Source of the DNA: an uncultured Flavobacteriales bacterium
GTDB taxonomy: Bacteria; Bacteroidota; Bacteroidia; Flavobacteriales_D; Parvicellaceae
DNA length: 60,333 nucleotides
Direction: 5' to 3'
NCBI GenBank assembly: GCA_913042175.1
Contig: CAJWIX010000002.1
Location: 1 to 60,333, forward strand
Each line of letters starts with the position of its first letter. Positions within the stretch are counted from its first letter, which is position 1. Below are positions 16,732-26,626 of this stretch, in pieces. The notes below the pieces were generated by a model. That model was not told the origin of the DNA. It searched no databases and worked only from the letters and a program-made list of their open reading frames with translations. Made by a program: the position numbers and the translations under genes.

Positions 16732-18177
16732 TTAATTTAAACTTATACATACGTTTGTTGGCTCAGTAAAAAAGTTTAGCGCGTAATAACCACCTTCTCT
16801 TCCTACACCAGAACTTTTTACCCCACCAAATGGGGTCCTTAAATCTCTCACTAACCAACAATTAATCCAAACTATACCTGCTTGAATGTTTTGAGCCAAT
16901 CTATTTGCTTTATTCAAATCCTTTGTCCAAATGGTACTACTTAGGCCATATATTGTGCTATTGGCAAACAAAAGTGCTTCGTCTTCTGAATCAAAAGGGG
17001 TTAATGTAACTACTGGACCAAAAATTTCTTCTTGGTTGGTTCTACAATCGTATGGAAGACCTTCTATTACAGTTGGTTGAAGAAAATATCCATTTTCGCA
17101 CCTTCCTTTAACTATAACTCTATCTCCGCCATGTAATATAGTTCCTCCTTCCTCTTTGGCAAGCTCAATATAACTCATTACTTTATTCATATGGTCTTCT
17201 GATACTAACGCGCCAATATTAGTGTTTTCTAAAAGAGGATCATCAATTGTTAACTTTTTTACTTTTTCTAAGAAAGCTTCTTTGAATGCATCATAAATTT
17301 TACGCTCAATAAAAATTCTTGATCCACACAAACATATTTGCCCTTGATTTGAAAATGAACTGAGCACAGAAGTTGAAACTGCTTTATTAAAGTCACAATC
17401 TGCGAATACAATATTGGGGTTTTTACCACCCAACTCTAAACTCATTTTTTTAAACATCGGTGCAGCAACTTTTGCAATTTCTTTTCCGGTAGTTGTTCCT
17501 CCTGTAAATGAAATGGCTTTAATTTTTGGATGTTTTGTAATGGCAGCACCTACTTTTGCTCCATATCCATGTATAATATTAAGTACGCCATCAGGAAGGC
17601 CAGCTTCTTTACAAATTTTAGCAAATAAATAAGCTGTCATTGGGGTAATTTCTGAAGGCTTAGCAATTACCGTATTTCCAGCAGCCAATGCTGGAGCAAT
17701 TTTCCATGTGAACAAATAAAGAGGTAAGTTCCAAGGTGAAATACAACCAACTACACCAATAGGCTTTCTTAAAGTATAATTAATGGCCACATTGGTCATT
17801 TGATGACTTTCTGCAGATTCATGAATTATAGCTGAAGCAAAAAAAGATATATTACTAGATGCTCTAGGAATATCAACTTTATTGGCCAAAGACCATGGCT
17901 TACCGTTGTCAACACATTCTGCTTTGGCTAGTTCTGATCTGTTTTCGTCAATCAATAAAGCGATCTTATTAAGAATACTTGAGCGTTTTTGTATTGAAGT
18001 ATTACTCCATGATTCAAAAGCTTTCTCTGCAGACTGAACTGCTTTCTCGACATCTTCAGCGTTAGAATCTGGAATCAAACTATATACCTTACCAACTGAT
18101 GGATCAATGTTGTTTATCCACTCATTATTTTGAGGTTGTATGAATTCTCCATTTATATAGTTTAATATCTTTTCCAT
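16732..18177 (-). CDS. Aldehyde dehydrogenase, 2-aminomuconate-semialdehyde type
   Basis: This NAD-dependent dehydrogenase probably oxidises 2-aminomuconate (or hydroxymuconate) semialdehyde in tryptophan/kynurenine degradation. The 481-residue product is a full ALDH. It has ISPWNLPLYLFTWKIAPALA, the catalytic Glu in MSLELGGKNPNI, the nucleophile Cys282 in NQGQICLCGSR, and EEIFGPVVTL. The sequence around the Cys (GQICLCGSRIFIERKIYD) and the end (VWINCWLVRDLRTPFGGVKS) are closest in pattern to ALDH8A1/AMSDH-type enzymes. The RidA-type deaminase follows after four bases. Other kynurenine-pathway genes are not in the window. Confidence 0.87.
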   Translation of the reverse strand: MEKILNYINGEFIQPQNNEWINNIDPSVGKVYSLIPDSNAEDVEKAVQSAEKAFESWSNTSIQKRSSILNKIALLIDENRSELAKAECVDNGKPWSLANKVDIPRASSNISFFASAIIHESAESHQMTNVAINYTLRKPIGVVGCISPWNLPLYLFTWKIAPALAAGNTVIAKPSEITPMTAYLFAKICKEAGLPDGVLNIIHGYGAKVGAAITKHPKIKAISFTGGTTTGKEIAKVAAPMFKKMSLELGGKNPNIVFADCDFNKAVSTSVLSSFSNQGQICLCGSRIFIERKIYDAFKEAFLEKVKKLTIDDPLLENTNIGALVSEDHMNKVMSYIELAKEEGGTILHGGDRVIVKGRCENGYFLQPTVIEGLPYDCRTNQEEIFGPVVTLTPFDSEDEALLFANSTIYGLSSTIWTKDLNKANRLAQNIQAGIVWINCWLVRDLRTPFGGVKSSGVGREGGYYALNFFTEPTNVCISLN

Positions 18178-18180
18178 AAA

Positions 18181-18417
18181 CTACCTACATTTATTAATCG
18201 TTTCTATAAATAACTTTAGTTCCAATGGGGAATTTTCTAGTTTACTTAAATTTTCCTTTAAGAGCTGCTCACAAGAATCCATTACAATGCTTCCCTCGTT
18301 TTCATCAAAAGTTTTATGAGCTACAGTATAGCAATCACATAGTTCTTTTGCATTAGGATGACCCGCACCACAAGAAAGAAATAAAAAAATTAAAGTTAAC
18401 GAGGCAATTTTTTGCAT
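18181..18417 (-). CDS. Small cysteine-containing lipoprotein
   Basis: From the ATG at 18417 the 78-residue product begins MQKIASLTLIFLFLSCGAG, a lipoprotein signal with the lipidated Cys about residue 16. An in-frame TTG at 18426 would add three residues. The mature peptide is about 60 residues with four further cysteines or so (KELCDCYT, MDSCEQLL, INKCR), which could form disulfides in the periplasm. No family is recognised. It sits between the dehydrogenase (3 bases) and a secreted YD-like protein (11 bases from this ATG) within the same run. Confidence 0.55.
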   Translation of the reverse strand: MQKIASLTLIFLFLSCGAGHPNAKELCDCYTVAHKTFDENEGSIVMDSCEQLLKENLSKLENSPLELKLFIETINKCR

Positions 18418-18428
18418 GAGGACCAAAA

Positions 18429-19313
18429 TTAGTCATAAAATTCGGGTTTAAATTTAATTATTGTTATCAAATTTGATGTTAAGTCCTGAGACAGAATTGT
18501 TTTTATTATAAGGTTAGATTGATCATATAAAATTTCTTTGTGTTTCACCCTAGTATTTTGCTTGTATTCATCTATAAATGTAACATTGCCCCACTCATCA
18601 TAATTGTATAAAAATTTCTTTCTAGGTATTGTGTCATCTCCGTCAAAAAATTGCTTTGACTTAATAAATCCTCTATCATTATATTCAAATACTTCTTTAG
18701 TTGTTTCGTTATTAATAAGAAGTTTACTTTCTACTTTTTCTAAATATCCAAGATTATTATAAATCAATGTTTGTTCCTGGTATGGTCTTCCGTTACTATT
18801 TAAAATTAATCTAGTTTCAGATGTGTCATTCTTTGTGGTAGAATATCCTTCTTCAAAAACAACATATTGTTCACCTAGTTTGAAATTGATTTTAGCCTTG
18901 TTTGCATTTTTTTCTCTTGCATATACTTTTTTTATCATCTCATCCTTGTCATTATAGGAATAGGTGTAAGAATAAAACCCGTAAGAATCGCTGTATCTTT
19001 TAACAGTTAAGTTTGATGACTCATTATACTCATAAAAAATAAAACTTGTATCTCTGTTTTTGCTTGTCTTATAAAAGCCTTTTAAGCTTCCATTTTCATT
19101 AAATAAATAAGCTTGTTTTCTACCTGTATTGCTAATAGCGCCTAATTCCTTTTTGTTAGAAATTGTACCAGAAATTGATTTCAACTTTACTGATTTAATG
19201 AATTTTTCATTAAAAAAAGGGTCATCAGATAAAATAGTTCCTTTTTCGTTCTCCATCATTTGGCCAAAAGAACAAAATGGAATTATAAATGTTAATACAC
19301 TAATTATTTTCAT
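18429..19313 (-). CDS. Secreted protein with YD/RHS-like strand repeats
   Basis: The 294-residue protein has a short signal peptide (SVLTFIIPFCSFGQ). The mature part consists of successive strand pairs containing Y, N, D and G in a pattern reminiscent of MORN/YD-repeats: AYLFNENGSLKGFYKT, FYEYNESSNLTVKRYSD, YTYSYNDKDEMIKKVY, VFEYNDRGFIKSKQFFDG and FLYNYDEWGNVTFIDEY. Such proteins are common and uncharacterised in Bacteroidetes and probably form an elongated beta structure at the cell surface or in the periplasm. Its start overlaps the end of the DUF255 gene by 14 bases. No catalytic motif. Confidence 0.55.
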   Translation of the reverse strand: MKIISVLTFIIPFCSFGQMMENEKGTILSDDPFFNEKFIKSVKLKSISGTISNKKELGAISNTGRKQAYLFNENGSLKGFYKTSKNRDTSFIFYEYNESSNLTVKRYSDSYGFYSYTYSYNDKDEMIKKVYAREKNANKAKINFKLGEQYVVFEEGYSTTKNDTSETRLILNSNGRPYQEQTLIYNNLGYLEKVESKLLINNETTKEVFEYNDRGFIKSKQFFDGDDTIPRKKFLYNYDEWGNVTFIDEYKQNTRVKHKEILYDQSNLIIKTILSQDLTSNLITIIKFKPEFYD

Positions 19314-21225
19314 TACTTAATTTTACAGCTTCTTCTATGGATTGAACAGGTTTTAAACATGCCCATTCATCGCATACATATATATTTTTTATAGCCCTGT
19401 CATATTTAAGATTAAATAAAGTAATAAGAGACTCTTTTTCAAGACAAAAGGTGCTAATTTTTCCTTTTGTAGCATGAATAAAATCACATATTTCCAAAAA
19501 ATCAACATTATTTAAAACTACTTTCTTTTTTGATGCTTTGAATTTACTATTTACAAACATCCAATTGGCATAATTTGGAAGCCACTTTTGAGCTTTGTTA
19601 GCAACCACCGAATACATTTCAAGTGCCAATTCTTGGTATTTATTATTTTGAGTAATTCCATAAAGCACTTGCAAATTGTAGGCCATTACTGAATTTGATG
19701 ACGGAATTACTTGATCTTCTACCTCAAATTTCTTTTTGTATAGCTCTTTTGTATTTGAAAATACAAATAGCCTTTTATCATTATCATAAAATAAGTTAAT
19801 GGCAATATCAATCCACCTAATGGCTAATTCATGCCAATATCCAGCATTAGTAACTGAACCCACTTTTAACATGGCTGATATTATCCAAGCATAATCCTCT
19901 AAACAGCCAGTCACTTTTGAATTTGCATACACTAATCTATAACAAGTACTTTCATAAAGGAATAAATCAACCATATCTGACAGCAACTTTTCACCTTTAT
20001 TCTTCCATTTGGTATTTTTATAGGCTACTGCAGAATCTATCAAAGCAATAACCATCATGGCATTCCAGCTACATATTTTTTTATTATCAATGGCAGGTTT
20101 ATCTCGGGTGTTTCTTATAAGTCTTAATTCTTTTTCAATAGCTAATTTTGATGATGAAATATCTGCAAAGTTTCCATGTAAATGCCAACTTCCTTCCCAT
20201 ATTTTATTTTCATAACCTAAGTAATATTCTTCAAACTGTTTTTGTTGCTTTAAGGATAAATTTGAATTTATTTCTTTTGGTGAAAAAACGTAATACATTC
20301 CTTCGCCATCAACGTTATCTGCATCTATAGATGAGGAAAAAAAAGTATCAAAAAAATGACTGAATAGATAGTCTATCGATTTTGACACCACTTTTTCATA
20401 GCGTCTTTCACCATTAAAAAGGTCAAAATTTGAAAGAACTGACAACATCTGAGCATTATCATACAGCATTTTTTCAAAATGTGGAATATGCCAATATTGA
20501 TCCACACAATAGCGAAAAAAACCACCATCCAATTGGTCGTACAAACCTCTATGTAACATTCTACTTAAGGTAAGATCAACAAATTTCTTCCATGAATTTT
20601 CTTTTAGTGAAATAAAAAAATTCAACACAGTAGGCATTGGAAATTTTTGTGGGTGTTTTAACCCCCCATTTACTTGATCTAAAAATGGAAGCCAATCTGA
20701 AAAGCTGTCTTTTGAAACAAATTTTTCATACCCTGTTTCGTCTTCTTCACGATAATTAATCTGCTCTACAACATCCAACGCAATAGCTTCAATCTTTTTA
20801 GGATTGTCATTGTACATCACATAAAACCTAGACAGAAGTTGAATCCACTGCTCCTTTTTGAAATATGTTCCTGCATAAATTGGCTTTCCCCCCGGCAATA
20901 GAACACAATTTAATGGCCAACCTCCATGACCTTTAGTCTCCAATAAAAAATCCATGTAAACATGATCTACTGCTGGTTGTTCCTCACGATCTACTTTAAT
21001 GGAAATGAAGTGCTTATTCATAATTTCAGCAACATGGTTGTCTGAAAATGTTTCTTTTTCCATAACATGGCACCAATGGCATGCAGCGTAACCTATGCTG
21101 AGCACAATTAATTTATCTTCGCTTATTGATTGTTGTAATGCTTTTTTTGACCATTTATTCCAGTTAATTGGATTGTCAGCGTGCTGTTTTAAATATAGAC
21201 TTTCTGAAGCTGCTAGCTGATTCAT
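19300..21225 (-). CDS. YyaL/SSP411-family (DUF255) thioredoxin-domain protein
   Basis: The 641-residue product starts with the DUF255 thioredoxin-like domain: LYLKQHADNPINWNKWSKKA and the redox motif AACHWCHVMEKETF (CxxC). It continues into a six-hairpin (alpha/alpha) glycosidase-like domain with DQLDGGFFRYCVDQYWHIPH and SWNAMMVIALIDSA. The family's biochemical role is not settled; its members are cytoplasmic and widely conserved. The length is slightly short compared with the common 670-700 residues, with no frameshift visible. It lies two bases after the WYL regulator gene. Confidence 0.85.
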   Translation of the reverse strand: MNQLAASESLYLKQHADNPINWNKWSKKALQQSISEDKLIVLSIGYAACHWCHVMEKETFSDNHVAEIMNKHFISIKVDREEQPAVDHVYMDFLLETKGHGGWPLNCVLLPGGKPIYAGTYFKKEQWIQLLSRFYVMYNDNPKKIEAIALDVVEQINYREEDETGYEKFVSKDSFSDWLPFLDQVNGGLKHPQKFPMPTVLNFFISLKENSWKKFVDLTLSRMLHRGLYDQLDGGFFRYCVDQYWHIPHFEKMLYDNAQMLSVLSNFDLFNGERRYEKVVSKSIDYLFSHFFDTFFSSSIDADNVDGEGMYYVFSPKEINSNLSLKQQKQFEEYYLGYENKIWEGSWHLHGNFADISSSKLAIEKELRLIRNTRDKPAIDNKKICSWNAMMVIALIDSAVAYKNTKWKNKGEKLLSDMVDLFLYESTCYRLVYANSKVTGCLEDYAWIISAMLKVGSVTNAGYWHELAIRWIDIAINLFYDNDKRLFVFSNTKELYKKKFEVEDQVIPSSNSVMAYNLQVLYGITQNNKYQELALEMYSVVANKAQKWLPNYANWMFVNSKFKASKKKVVLNNVDFLEICDFIHATKGKISTFCLEKESLITLFNLKYDRAIKNIYVCDEWACLKPVQSIEEAVKLSNENN

Positions 21226-21227
21226 GA

Positions 21228-22235
21228 TTAATATTTACTAGCCACCTTTTTTATTTCTGCTGAAATTTGATTTTTTAATATTTCTGGTGATAATACTACA
21301 CAATCACTACCGAAACCTAAAATGGTCATTTTTAATTCATATGTCATTAAAAGAAAGAAAGAAAAGACATGATCGCCATTTCCTTTAATTTCTTGTAATG
21401 TTTGAGAATGGTGTAAAGGTTGTGAGGTTAAGTACTTAGATAGAATAGAATTTGTTTGAATTACTATTTCCTGTGGTTGTTCATCAAATACGGTAATACC
21501 AATGGAGTGCTCAAAGAAATTTTCGGAATTAAAGCTTCTATCAATATTAAATTTGTCTTGTAATAATTGTAAAGAAGAAATTCTATCTAACCCAAAAGTA
21601 ATGACCTTGTTTTTTAATTCACTTTTTGCAATTAAATACCACCTATTTCTGTACTCTTTTAATAAATAAGGGTGTACTCTTCTAACTGTTTTTTCATCTT
21701 TAACGTAGTTGTAATAATTAAATTGGATAACCAACTTATTTTTAATGGCCTCTAGAATAGATTCCAAATATTCATTACCAGTGACAGTAGGTAAAGATTC
21801 AAATTGAATACAATTTTCTGTGGATTTAAATTTTTCTTGAGATGATACAGCCCTGTCTAAAATTTTATCGATAGCAAACTGGTATTGATTGAATAAAGTG
21901 GTGTTTTTAAACTGATGTAGAATTGTAGATGCGGCCTTTATGGCTGATACATCCTTTTCAGTTAAAGGAACATCGTCCATAGTAAAATCAGACTCGGTAT
22001 AATAATATCCTTTTTCTCTTTTACTGTAAGCAATTGGTGCATCATGCTCTAATCTCATTGCAAAAATGTCCTTCTCAATAGTAGAGTGACATATGTGTAT
22101 TCCCTCACTGGTTCCAAAAATTTCTTCCTCACAAGCTTGTCTTAATTCTTCTTTTGTTGGATATGGGTTGTATTCATTTCTTATAGACCTATCGATAATT
22201 CGGTATCTCAGCAATGCGTTCTTTATGGCTGGCAT
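21228..22235 (-). CDS. WYL-domain transcriptional regulator
   Basis: This is a 335-residue YafY-type regulator. A DNA-binding winged-helix region fills about residues 1-80 (LLRYRIIDRSIRNEYNPYPT). The WYL domain follows from about 150: QFNYYNYVKDEKTVRRVHPY and EYRNRWYLIAKSELKNKVIT, where the WYL triad is visible. A C-terminal extension (WCX-like, about 240-335) completes it. WYL proteins sense ligands such as nucleotides or nucleic acid and regulate transcription. Three bases separate it from the upstream MBOAT gene, so it may control this run, though nothing in the sequence proves that. Confidence 0.85.
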   Translation of the reverse strand: MPAIKNALLRYRIIDRSIRNEYNPYPTKEELRQACEEEIFGTSEGIHICHSTIEKDIFAMRLEHDAPIAYSKREKGYYYTESDFTMDDVPLTEKDVSAIKAASTILHQFKNTTLFNQYQFAIDKILDRAVSSQEKFKSTENCIQFESLPTVTGNEYLESILEAIKNKLVIQFNYYNYVKDEKTVRRVHPYLLKEYRNRWYLIAKSELKNKVITFGLDRISSLQLLQDKFNIDRSFNSENFFEHSIGITVFDEQPQEIVIQTNSILSKYLTSQPLHHSQTLQEIKGNGDHVFSFFLLMTYELKMTILGFGSDCVVLSPEILKNQISAEIKKVASKY

Positions 22236-22238
22236 AAA

Positions 22239-23969
22239 TTAAAATTGAAAATAAATAAATGGTTGCAAACTTGTTGAAGCTATTTGGTATATTAAAAATA
22301 CCACCAACAAAGATGTTAAAATCTGAACACTAATATGCTGCTTGGCAAAATAATTTCTATACCAAATTTTGATGTTTTCAGGAATAAAATGAATTATAAA
22401 ACCAAGTGTTATAACTAATATTACTTTGTAATAGGCTGTAAAAACATCTGTTATTAACCCCCAATTAAAATCATATACTAACTGGTATAACATATCATTT
22501 GCAGTAAACCATTCTGAGAGAATATTGTGTCCTTCATCTAAATCTTCCCATGAATTTGCTGATCCACTTCTAAACCAAATTCGAGTAAATGAAACAAAAT
22601 TAAATGTGAGTATAATACCCCAAATTCTATTCCACCATCTTTTTTTATTTTCCCAAGGGCTAAATTTTCGCCAAATTTTATAAACTACAATGCCTAATCC
22701 GTTTAAACCACCCCATAATACAAAGTTCCAACTTGCCCCATGCCAGAGACCTCCTAATAACATTGTAATCATGATATTTACATTAGTCAAGTACCATCCC
22801 TTTAGATTGGGGATTATCTCTCCTAATAACTGAACCAAAAATATTACTGACAAAATGGAAAATAATAGTGGCCACGAACCGCTTATCAGAAAAATAAATA
22901 ATACAATAAACCCCAAAGCAACAGCACTAAATAACGAACCTCCTCTATTTCCGCCCATAGGTATATATAAGTAATCTTTCAACCATGTAGATAATGAAAT
23001 ATGCCATCTTTTCCAGAAATTTCCGCAATTATCTGCCTTGTATGGAGAGTTGAAATTCTTAGGTAAATGAAAGCCCATAATTAAAGCTATTCCAATAGCC
23101 ATATCCGTGTAGCCAGAAAAATCAGCATATACTTGTAAAGAGTATCCGTACAAGGCCATTAAATTTTCAAGGCCAGAAAACATACTTGGATTATCAAATA
23201 CTCTATCCACAAAATTCACAGCTATGTAATCAGCTAATAAAAATTTCTTTAAAAGCCCATTTAGAATCCAAAAAACAGCTGTTCCAAACTCCTTTTTAGT
23301 AAGCTCGTATGGTTTGTAAATTTGTGGTATAAATTCAGAGGCTCTAACAATTGGTCCAGCTACCAATTGGGGGAAAAAGGAAACATAGAATCCAAAATCT
23401 ATAATATGAGAAACTGGTTTTAATTTTTTTCGATAGATGTCAATAGCATAAGACATGGTTTGAAAAGTATAAAATGAAATACCTATAGGCAATAATATTT
23501 GATCTACCCTAAATGATGAACCAGTAAGAGAATTTGTTGCCAATGCAAAATGATTAATCGGGTGCCAAGATGAGCCTAAAATGGCATTAAAAGAGTCTGC
23601 AAAGAAATAGGCATATTTAAAATAAATAAGAACAATTAAATTAAGGCTTACACTTACAGCTAACCATAGTTTTGCTTTTAAATGATCTAGGTTCTGGTAA
23701 ATCCGCTGACCTATTAAAAAATCTGAAACTGTAGAAAAGAGTAAAATAGCAAAAAAGAAACCACTTGTTTTATAATAAAAATAAATACTAACTAAAAACA
23801 AAAAGATACTTCTTAATCGTAGCCTTTTATAAACAAATCCATAACCAAAAAGCACTAGCAGAAAGAAAATCCAAAATGGATATTCAGTAAATATCATAGG
23901 GTGTTCCCCTTGAGTATAAAATGGTGAAAACAACCACTTTAAAAACTGATATATCGAAAAATCACCCAT
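22239..23969 (-). CDS. MBOAT-family membrane O-acyltransferase
   Basis: A 576-residue polytopic membrane protein of the AlgI/DltB/PatA type, which transfers acyl groups across the membrane onto extracytoplasmic polymers. Many hydrophobic helices are evident (IFFLLVLFGYGFVYKRL through the C-terminal VVFLIYQIAST). Family motifs include LLPIGISFYTFQTMSYAIDI, YSLQVYADFSGYTDMAIGIA, FWKRWHISLSTWLKDYLYIP, and the catalytic His410 in LWHGASWNFVLWGG. Two SGNH genes upstream in the same operon are the usual partners of such transporters. The gene overlaps the preceding SGNH gene by eight bases. Confidence 0.93.
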   Translation of the reverse strand: MGDFSIYQFLKWLFSPFYTQGEHPMIFTEYPFWIFFLLVLFGYGFVYKRLRLRSIFLFLVSIYFYYKTSGFFFAILLFSTVSDFLIGQRIYQNLDHLKAKLWLAVSVSLNLIVLIYFKYAYFFADSFNAILGSSWHPINHFALATNSLTGSSFRVDQILLPIGISFYTFQTMSYAIDIYRKKLKPVSHIIDFGFYVSFFPQLVAGPIVRASEFIPQIYKPYELTKKEFGTAVFWILNGLLKKFLLADYIAVNFVDRVFDNPSMFSGLENLMALYGYSLQVYADFSGYTDMAIGIALIMGFHLPKNFNSPYKADNCGNFWKRWHISLSTWLKDYLYIPMGGNRGGSLFSAVALGFIVLFIFLISGSWPLLFSILSVIFLVQLLGEIIPNLKGWYLTNVNIMITMLLGGLWHGASWNFVLWGGLNGLGIVVYKIWRKFSPWENKKRWWNRIWGIILTFNFVSFTRIWFRSGSANSWEDLDEGHNILSEWFTANDMLYQLVYDFNWGLITDVFTAYYKVILVITLGFIIHFIPENIKIWYRNYFAKQHISVQILTSLLVVFLIYQIASTSLQPFIYFQF

Positions 23970-25188
23970 TTTTTTGGATGTAAGATTTATAAGATTTTAT
24001 AAAGGCTTCAAAAAAGAGGTCTCCAGATAACTTATATCCCTTTGTGGTAAAGTGGATCTTATCTGTTTTTGCTAATCCCGCATCTTCCCATAATTTAATG
24101 CTATTTAAGCCTCCCATTATGTGAAATAAATCCCAGACAATCCCATCATGATTTTTTGCTAATTCATACATAACTTCTCTTGCCTTAAAAACGCGTTCAT
24201 TTACCATTTTTCTTTTATAATAACTGTCATTGTTTGTTGTAAAAATGAAATTTACATTGGGAAATTGCGCTTTTATATTTTGAATTAATGTATCATAATT
24301 TTGGTAATATTCTTCTGGGTTAAAAGTAGGTTCATAAGCATCATTAATCCCAATGGAAAAAACAACCAAGTTTGGCTTTACTAATTTTAATTGATCCATT
24401 AAGTAATCACACCTTAAATAGCTTGGTACACTTGCACCATTTACGCCAATAGAATGGTATTTAACACCAGAATTATCCATAGAAAATTGAGTGCCATATA
24501 GGTTAAATTTACCTCTAGAATTTGTCATTCGCTCTACTTTAATACATACTGAATCTGTTTCTTTAAAAAGAAAAAATGATGTCATATTATTTGAAGTTTC
24601 TATAGAAATAACTGAATCATTCATCAATTGTATACAATGGTTATCTAAAGAATCTTCGTGTAGAAAATCTATTCTATTAAAATGACAATTTTTACAGTGT
24701 TCTTTATTTACATAAAAAGTAATTGTAGAAACTGAGTCTATTAATTCTGCTCTTGCGCCAAGCAAACCAAATGGAGCTTCATGATAAGATACAGAGTTTC
24801 TATATCCTTTCCATTTCCCATCATGTTTTGTTTTTAAGTAGGGAGATCCATTGGACTTAATTAATTTAAAAGGGAAATACATTCCTCTACCTGAGCCATT
24901 ATGAGGAGATATATGTTGAAAATATTGCCTCATTCTATTGGACCAGACATCAGCTTGGATGTGTGAACCGCCAAAATGAATAACATTAATATCATTGCCT
25001 CCAAATTGCCATTGCTGGTGTATTTTGCCCATGAAATTTTGCCATTTTTCATCATTAAAAACTTCCAGTCTATTCTTTGAAGTATCAATAAAAGAATATT
25101 GTTGATGCGCATGAGGATAATGTTGAGCATTTAAACCCCAATTAAAAACAAATAAATACAATAAGCCATATGTTCTTTTTATTATCAT
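23962..25188 (-). CDS. Periplasmic SGNH/GDSL-type acyltransferase or esterase, MBOAT partner
   Basis: The 408-residue product has an N-terminal signal peptide (LLYLFVFNWGLNAQ). Block I is VIHFGGSHIQADVWSNRM, with the nucleophile Ser in a GGS rather than GDS context. Block III is VVFSIGINDAYEPTF and block V is TDKIHFTTKGYKLSGDLF, supplying the catalytic Asp and His. The middle (about 110-230) resembles the carbohydrate-binding insert of AlgX/PatB-like proteins. It probably takes the acyl group from the MBOAT protein and passes it to an envelope polysaccharide or peptidoglycan. It overlaps both neighbours by a few bases. Confidence 0.85.
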   Translation of the reverse strand: MIIKRTYGLLYLFVFNWGLNAQHYPHAHQQYSFIDTSKNRLEVFNDEKWQNFMGKIHQQWQFGGNDINVIHFGGSHIQADVWSNRMRQYFQHISPHNGSGRGMYFPFKLIKSNGSPYLKTKHDGKWKGYRNSVSYHEAPFGLLGARAELIDSVSTITFYVNKEHCKNCHFNRIDFLHEDSLDNHCIQLMNDSVISIETSNNMTSFFLFKETDSVCIKVERMTNSRGKFNLYGTQFSMDNSGVKYHSIGVNGASVPSYLRCDYLMDQLKLVKPNLVVFSIGINDAYEPTFNPEEYYQNYDTLIQNIKAQFPNVNFIFTTNNDSYYKRKMVNERVFKAREVMYELAKNHDGIVWDLFHIMGGLNSIKLWEDAGLAKTDKIHFTTKGYKLSGDLFFEAFIKSYKSYIQKNG

Positions 25189-26531
25189 TTATTGTTTTTG
25201 TAAAATGTATAAGCATCCATTAAATCTTCAATGAACATGTCTGCTACTTTTCGAGCTCCTTTGTTCGTGAAGTGGATATAATCTCTTGCTGCTAAAGGAG
25301 GACTTAAGCTCACCCAATCTTGAATTGATCCTGATCCGCCCATGTTTAAATAAGTGTCCCAAAAACATGAATTTGTTTCAAATGCTGCAGCCTTCATGGC
25401 ATTTCTAACCTCTTCTATAAAGGGATAACTGACAAAATTAAGCTTGTCTTTTTTAGCCATATCTGCTGGGCCTATGACAATGACTTGAGCATTGGGGTTT
25501 ATGCGTTTTAATTTTAAAATTTGGCTTTTTAAATATTTTCCATATTTCTCACAGCGTTCTTCACTCTTCATATATGGAATAGTATTTCCACCGAATTCCA
25601 TCAAAAATAAATCTGGTGATAAAAGTTGATGCATTTCTTTTAAACTTGTTTTATCTATCCTAGCAAATTCAGTTCCTGAAGCGCCTCTCATTGGGATATT
25701 ATCTACCACAACACCGTTATTCCCTTCTAAAGATATTCCATAAATTAGTGGAGAACTAGTGGAGCTAATCTTTAATTCAAAAGATGATGGAGCTCGATTA
25801 AACTGCAATGATTTTCGCTTGATATTTGATGAAGGCAAAATAGTATCTAATCGAATTATAGAGTCTTCTAATAAAAAAGTAAAAATGCTTGTATCTACAG
25901 AAGTATAATAAATATCAAATTTTCTGTAATCTCTACAATGTTTGTAAGATTTAGTAGGCTTACCCACTTTTATGGAGGCTTCATACACCAATGAGGAGTC
26001 CTTTACAGTAGGCATTATTTCACAAAAAGAAAATAATGCGCCATATTTTTTGTGTTTAACTGCTGTATCAATATAAGGCCCAAATCCTGTCCTACGGACC
26101 CAATTATCTGAATATTCATTTTTAATACTAATTTTTCGAGTAGCTGGAATAACAGCGTATGCTCCAGCACCAAATCCTCCAAATTCTTTTTGTAATCTTT
26201 CTCTTAACCTTCCCGAAATTCTATCTGCTTCAATTTGTGAATCCCCATAATGCATTATCCTAACCTTCTTTTTTTTTGCCTTATCAAGTTTTTTAAAAAA
26301 TGAAGAAAGTATCGTAATATCATTATTGGGGAATTGAATCTTTTTTTCTGCATTTAAAACAGAGTCTAAATATTTCTGCCTCAATAATTCTTGCTCTCTT
26401 TTAATACTGTCTTCAATCATTTTATGCACTGCTAAAATGGAATCTTTATTAATTTCTTTTTTAATAATTTCTTTTTCTATGATAGTGTCTGTAACATAGA
26501 AACGGCTTTTATCAAAAAAGTTGAATTGCAA
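25185..26531 (-). CDS. Second SGNH-type envelope protein, N-terminus probably longer
   Basis: The frame beginning at TTG 26531 encodes 448 residues: a charged coiled-coil-like stretch (IIEKEIIKKEINKDSIL, about 20-70), then an SGNH domain with block I RIMHYGDSQIEADRISG, block III FLMEFGGNTIPYM and block V ARDYIHFTNKGARKVADMF. No signal is present from this start. The same frame is open upstream to 26655 and encodes a strongly hydrophobic segment (YYALLYFTLLFTVLTILFFI), which is the membrane anchor one expects. An ATA codon at 26630 would overlap the upstream stop, so the real start may be non-canonical. Role: acyl transfer with the MBOAT protein. Confidence 0.8.
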   Translation of the reverse strand: MQFNFFDKSRFYVTDTIIEKEIIKKEINKDSILAVHKMIEDSIKREQELLRQKYLDSVLNAEKKIQFPNNDITILSSFFKKLDKAKKKKVRIMHYGDSQIEADRISGRLRERLQKEFGGFGAGAYAVIPATRKISIKNEYSDNWVRRTGFGPYIDTAVKHKKYGALFSFCEIMPTVKDSSLVYEASIKVGKPTKSYKHCRDYRKFDIYYTSVDTSIFTFLLEDSIIRLDTILPSSNIKRKSLQFNRAPSSFELKISSTSSPLIYGISLEGNNGVVVDNIPMRGASGTEFARIDKTSLKEMHQLLSPDLFLMEFGGNTIPYMKSEERCEKYGKYLKSQILKLKRINPNAQVIVIGPADMAKKDKLNFVSYPFIEEVRNAMKAAAFETNSCFWDTYLNMGGSGSIQDWVSLSPPLAARDYIHFTNKGARKVADMFIEDLMDAYTFYKNNK

Positions 26532-26626
26532 CTCACCTATTTGAATTCCTTGTTTTGGGTAAATGAAAAATAGTATTGTAAGTACCGTGAATAAAAGGGT
26601 AAAATATAATAAAGCGTAGTAGGGCG

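Noticed and set aside
19300-21225. Possible truncation of the DUF255 protein
   Set aside because: The product is a little shorter than common family members, but both domains are complete and no broken reading frame is seen at either end.
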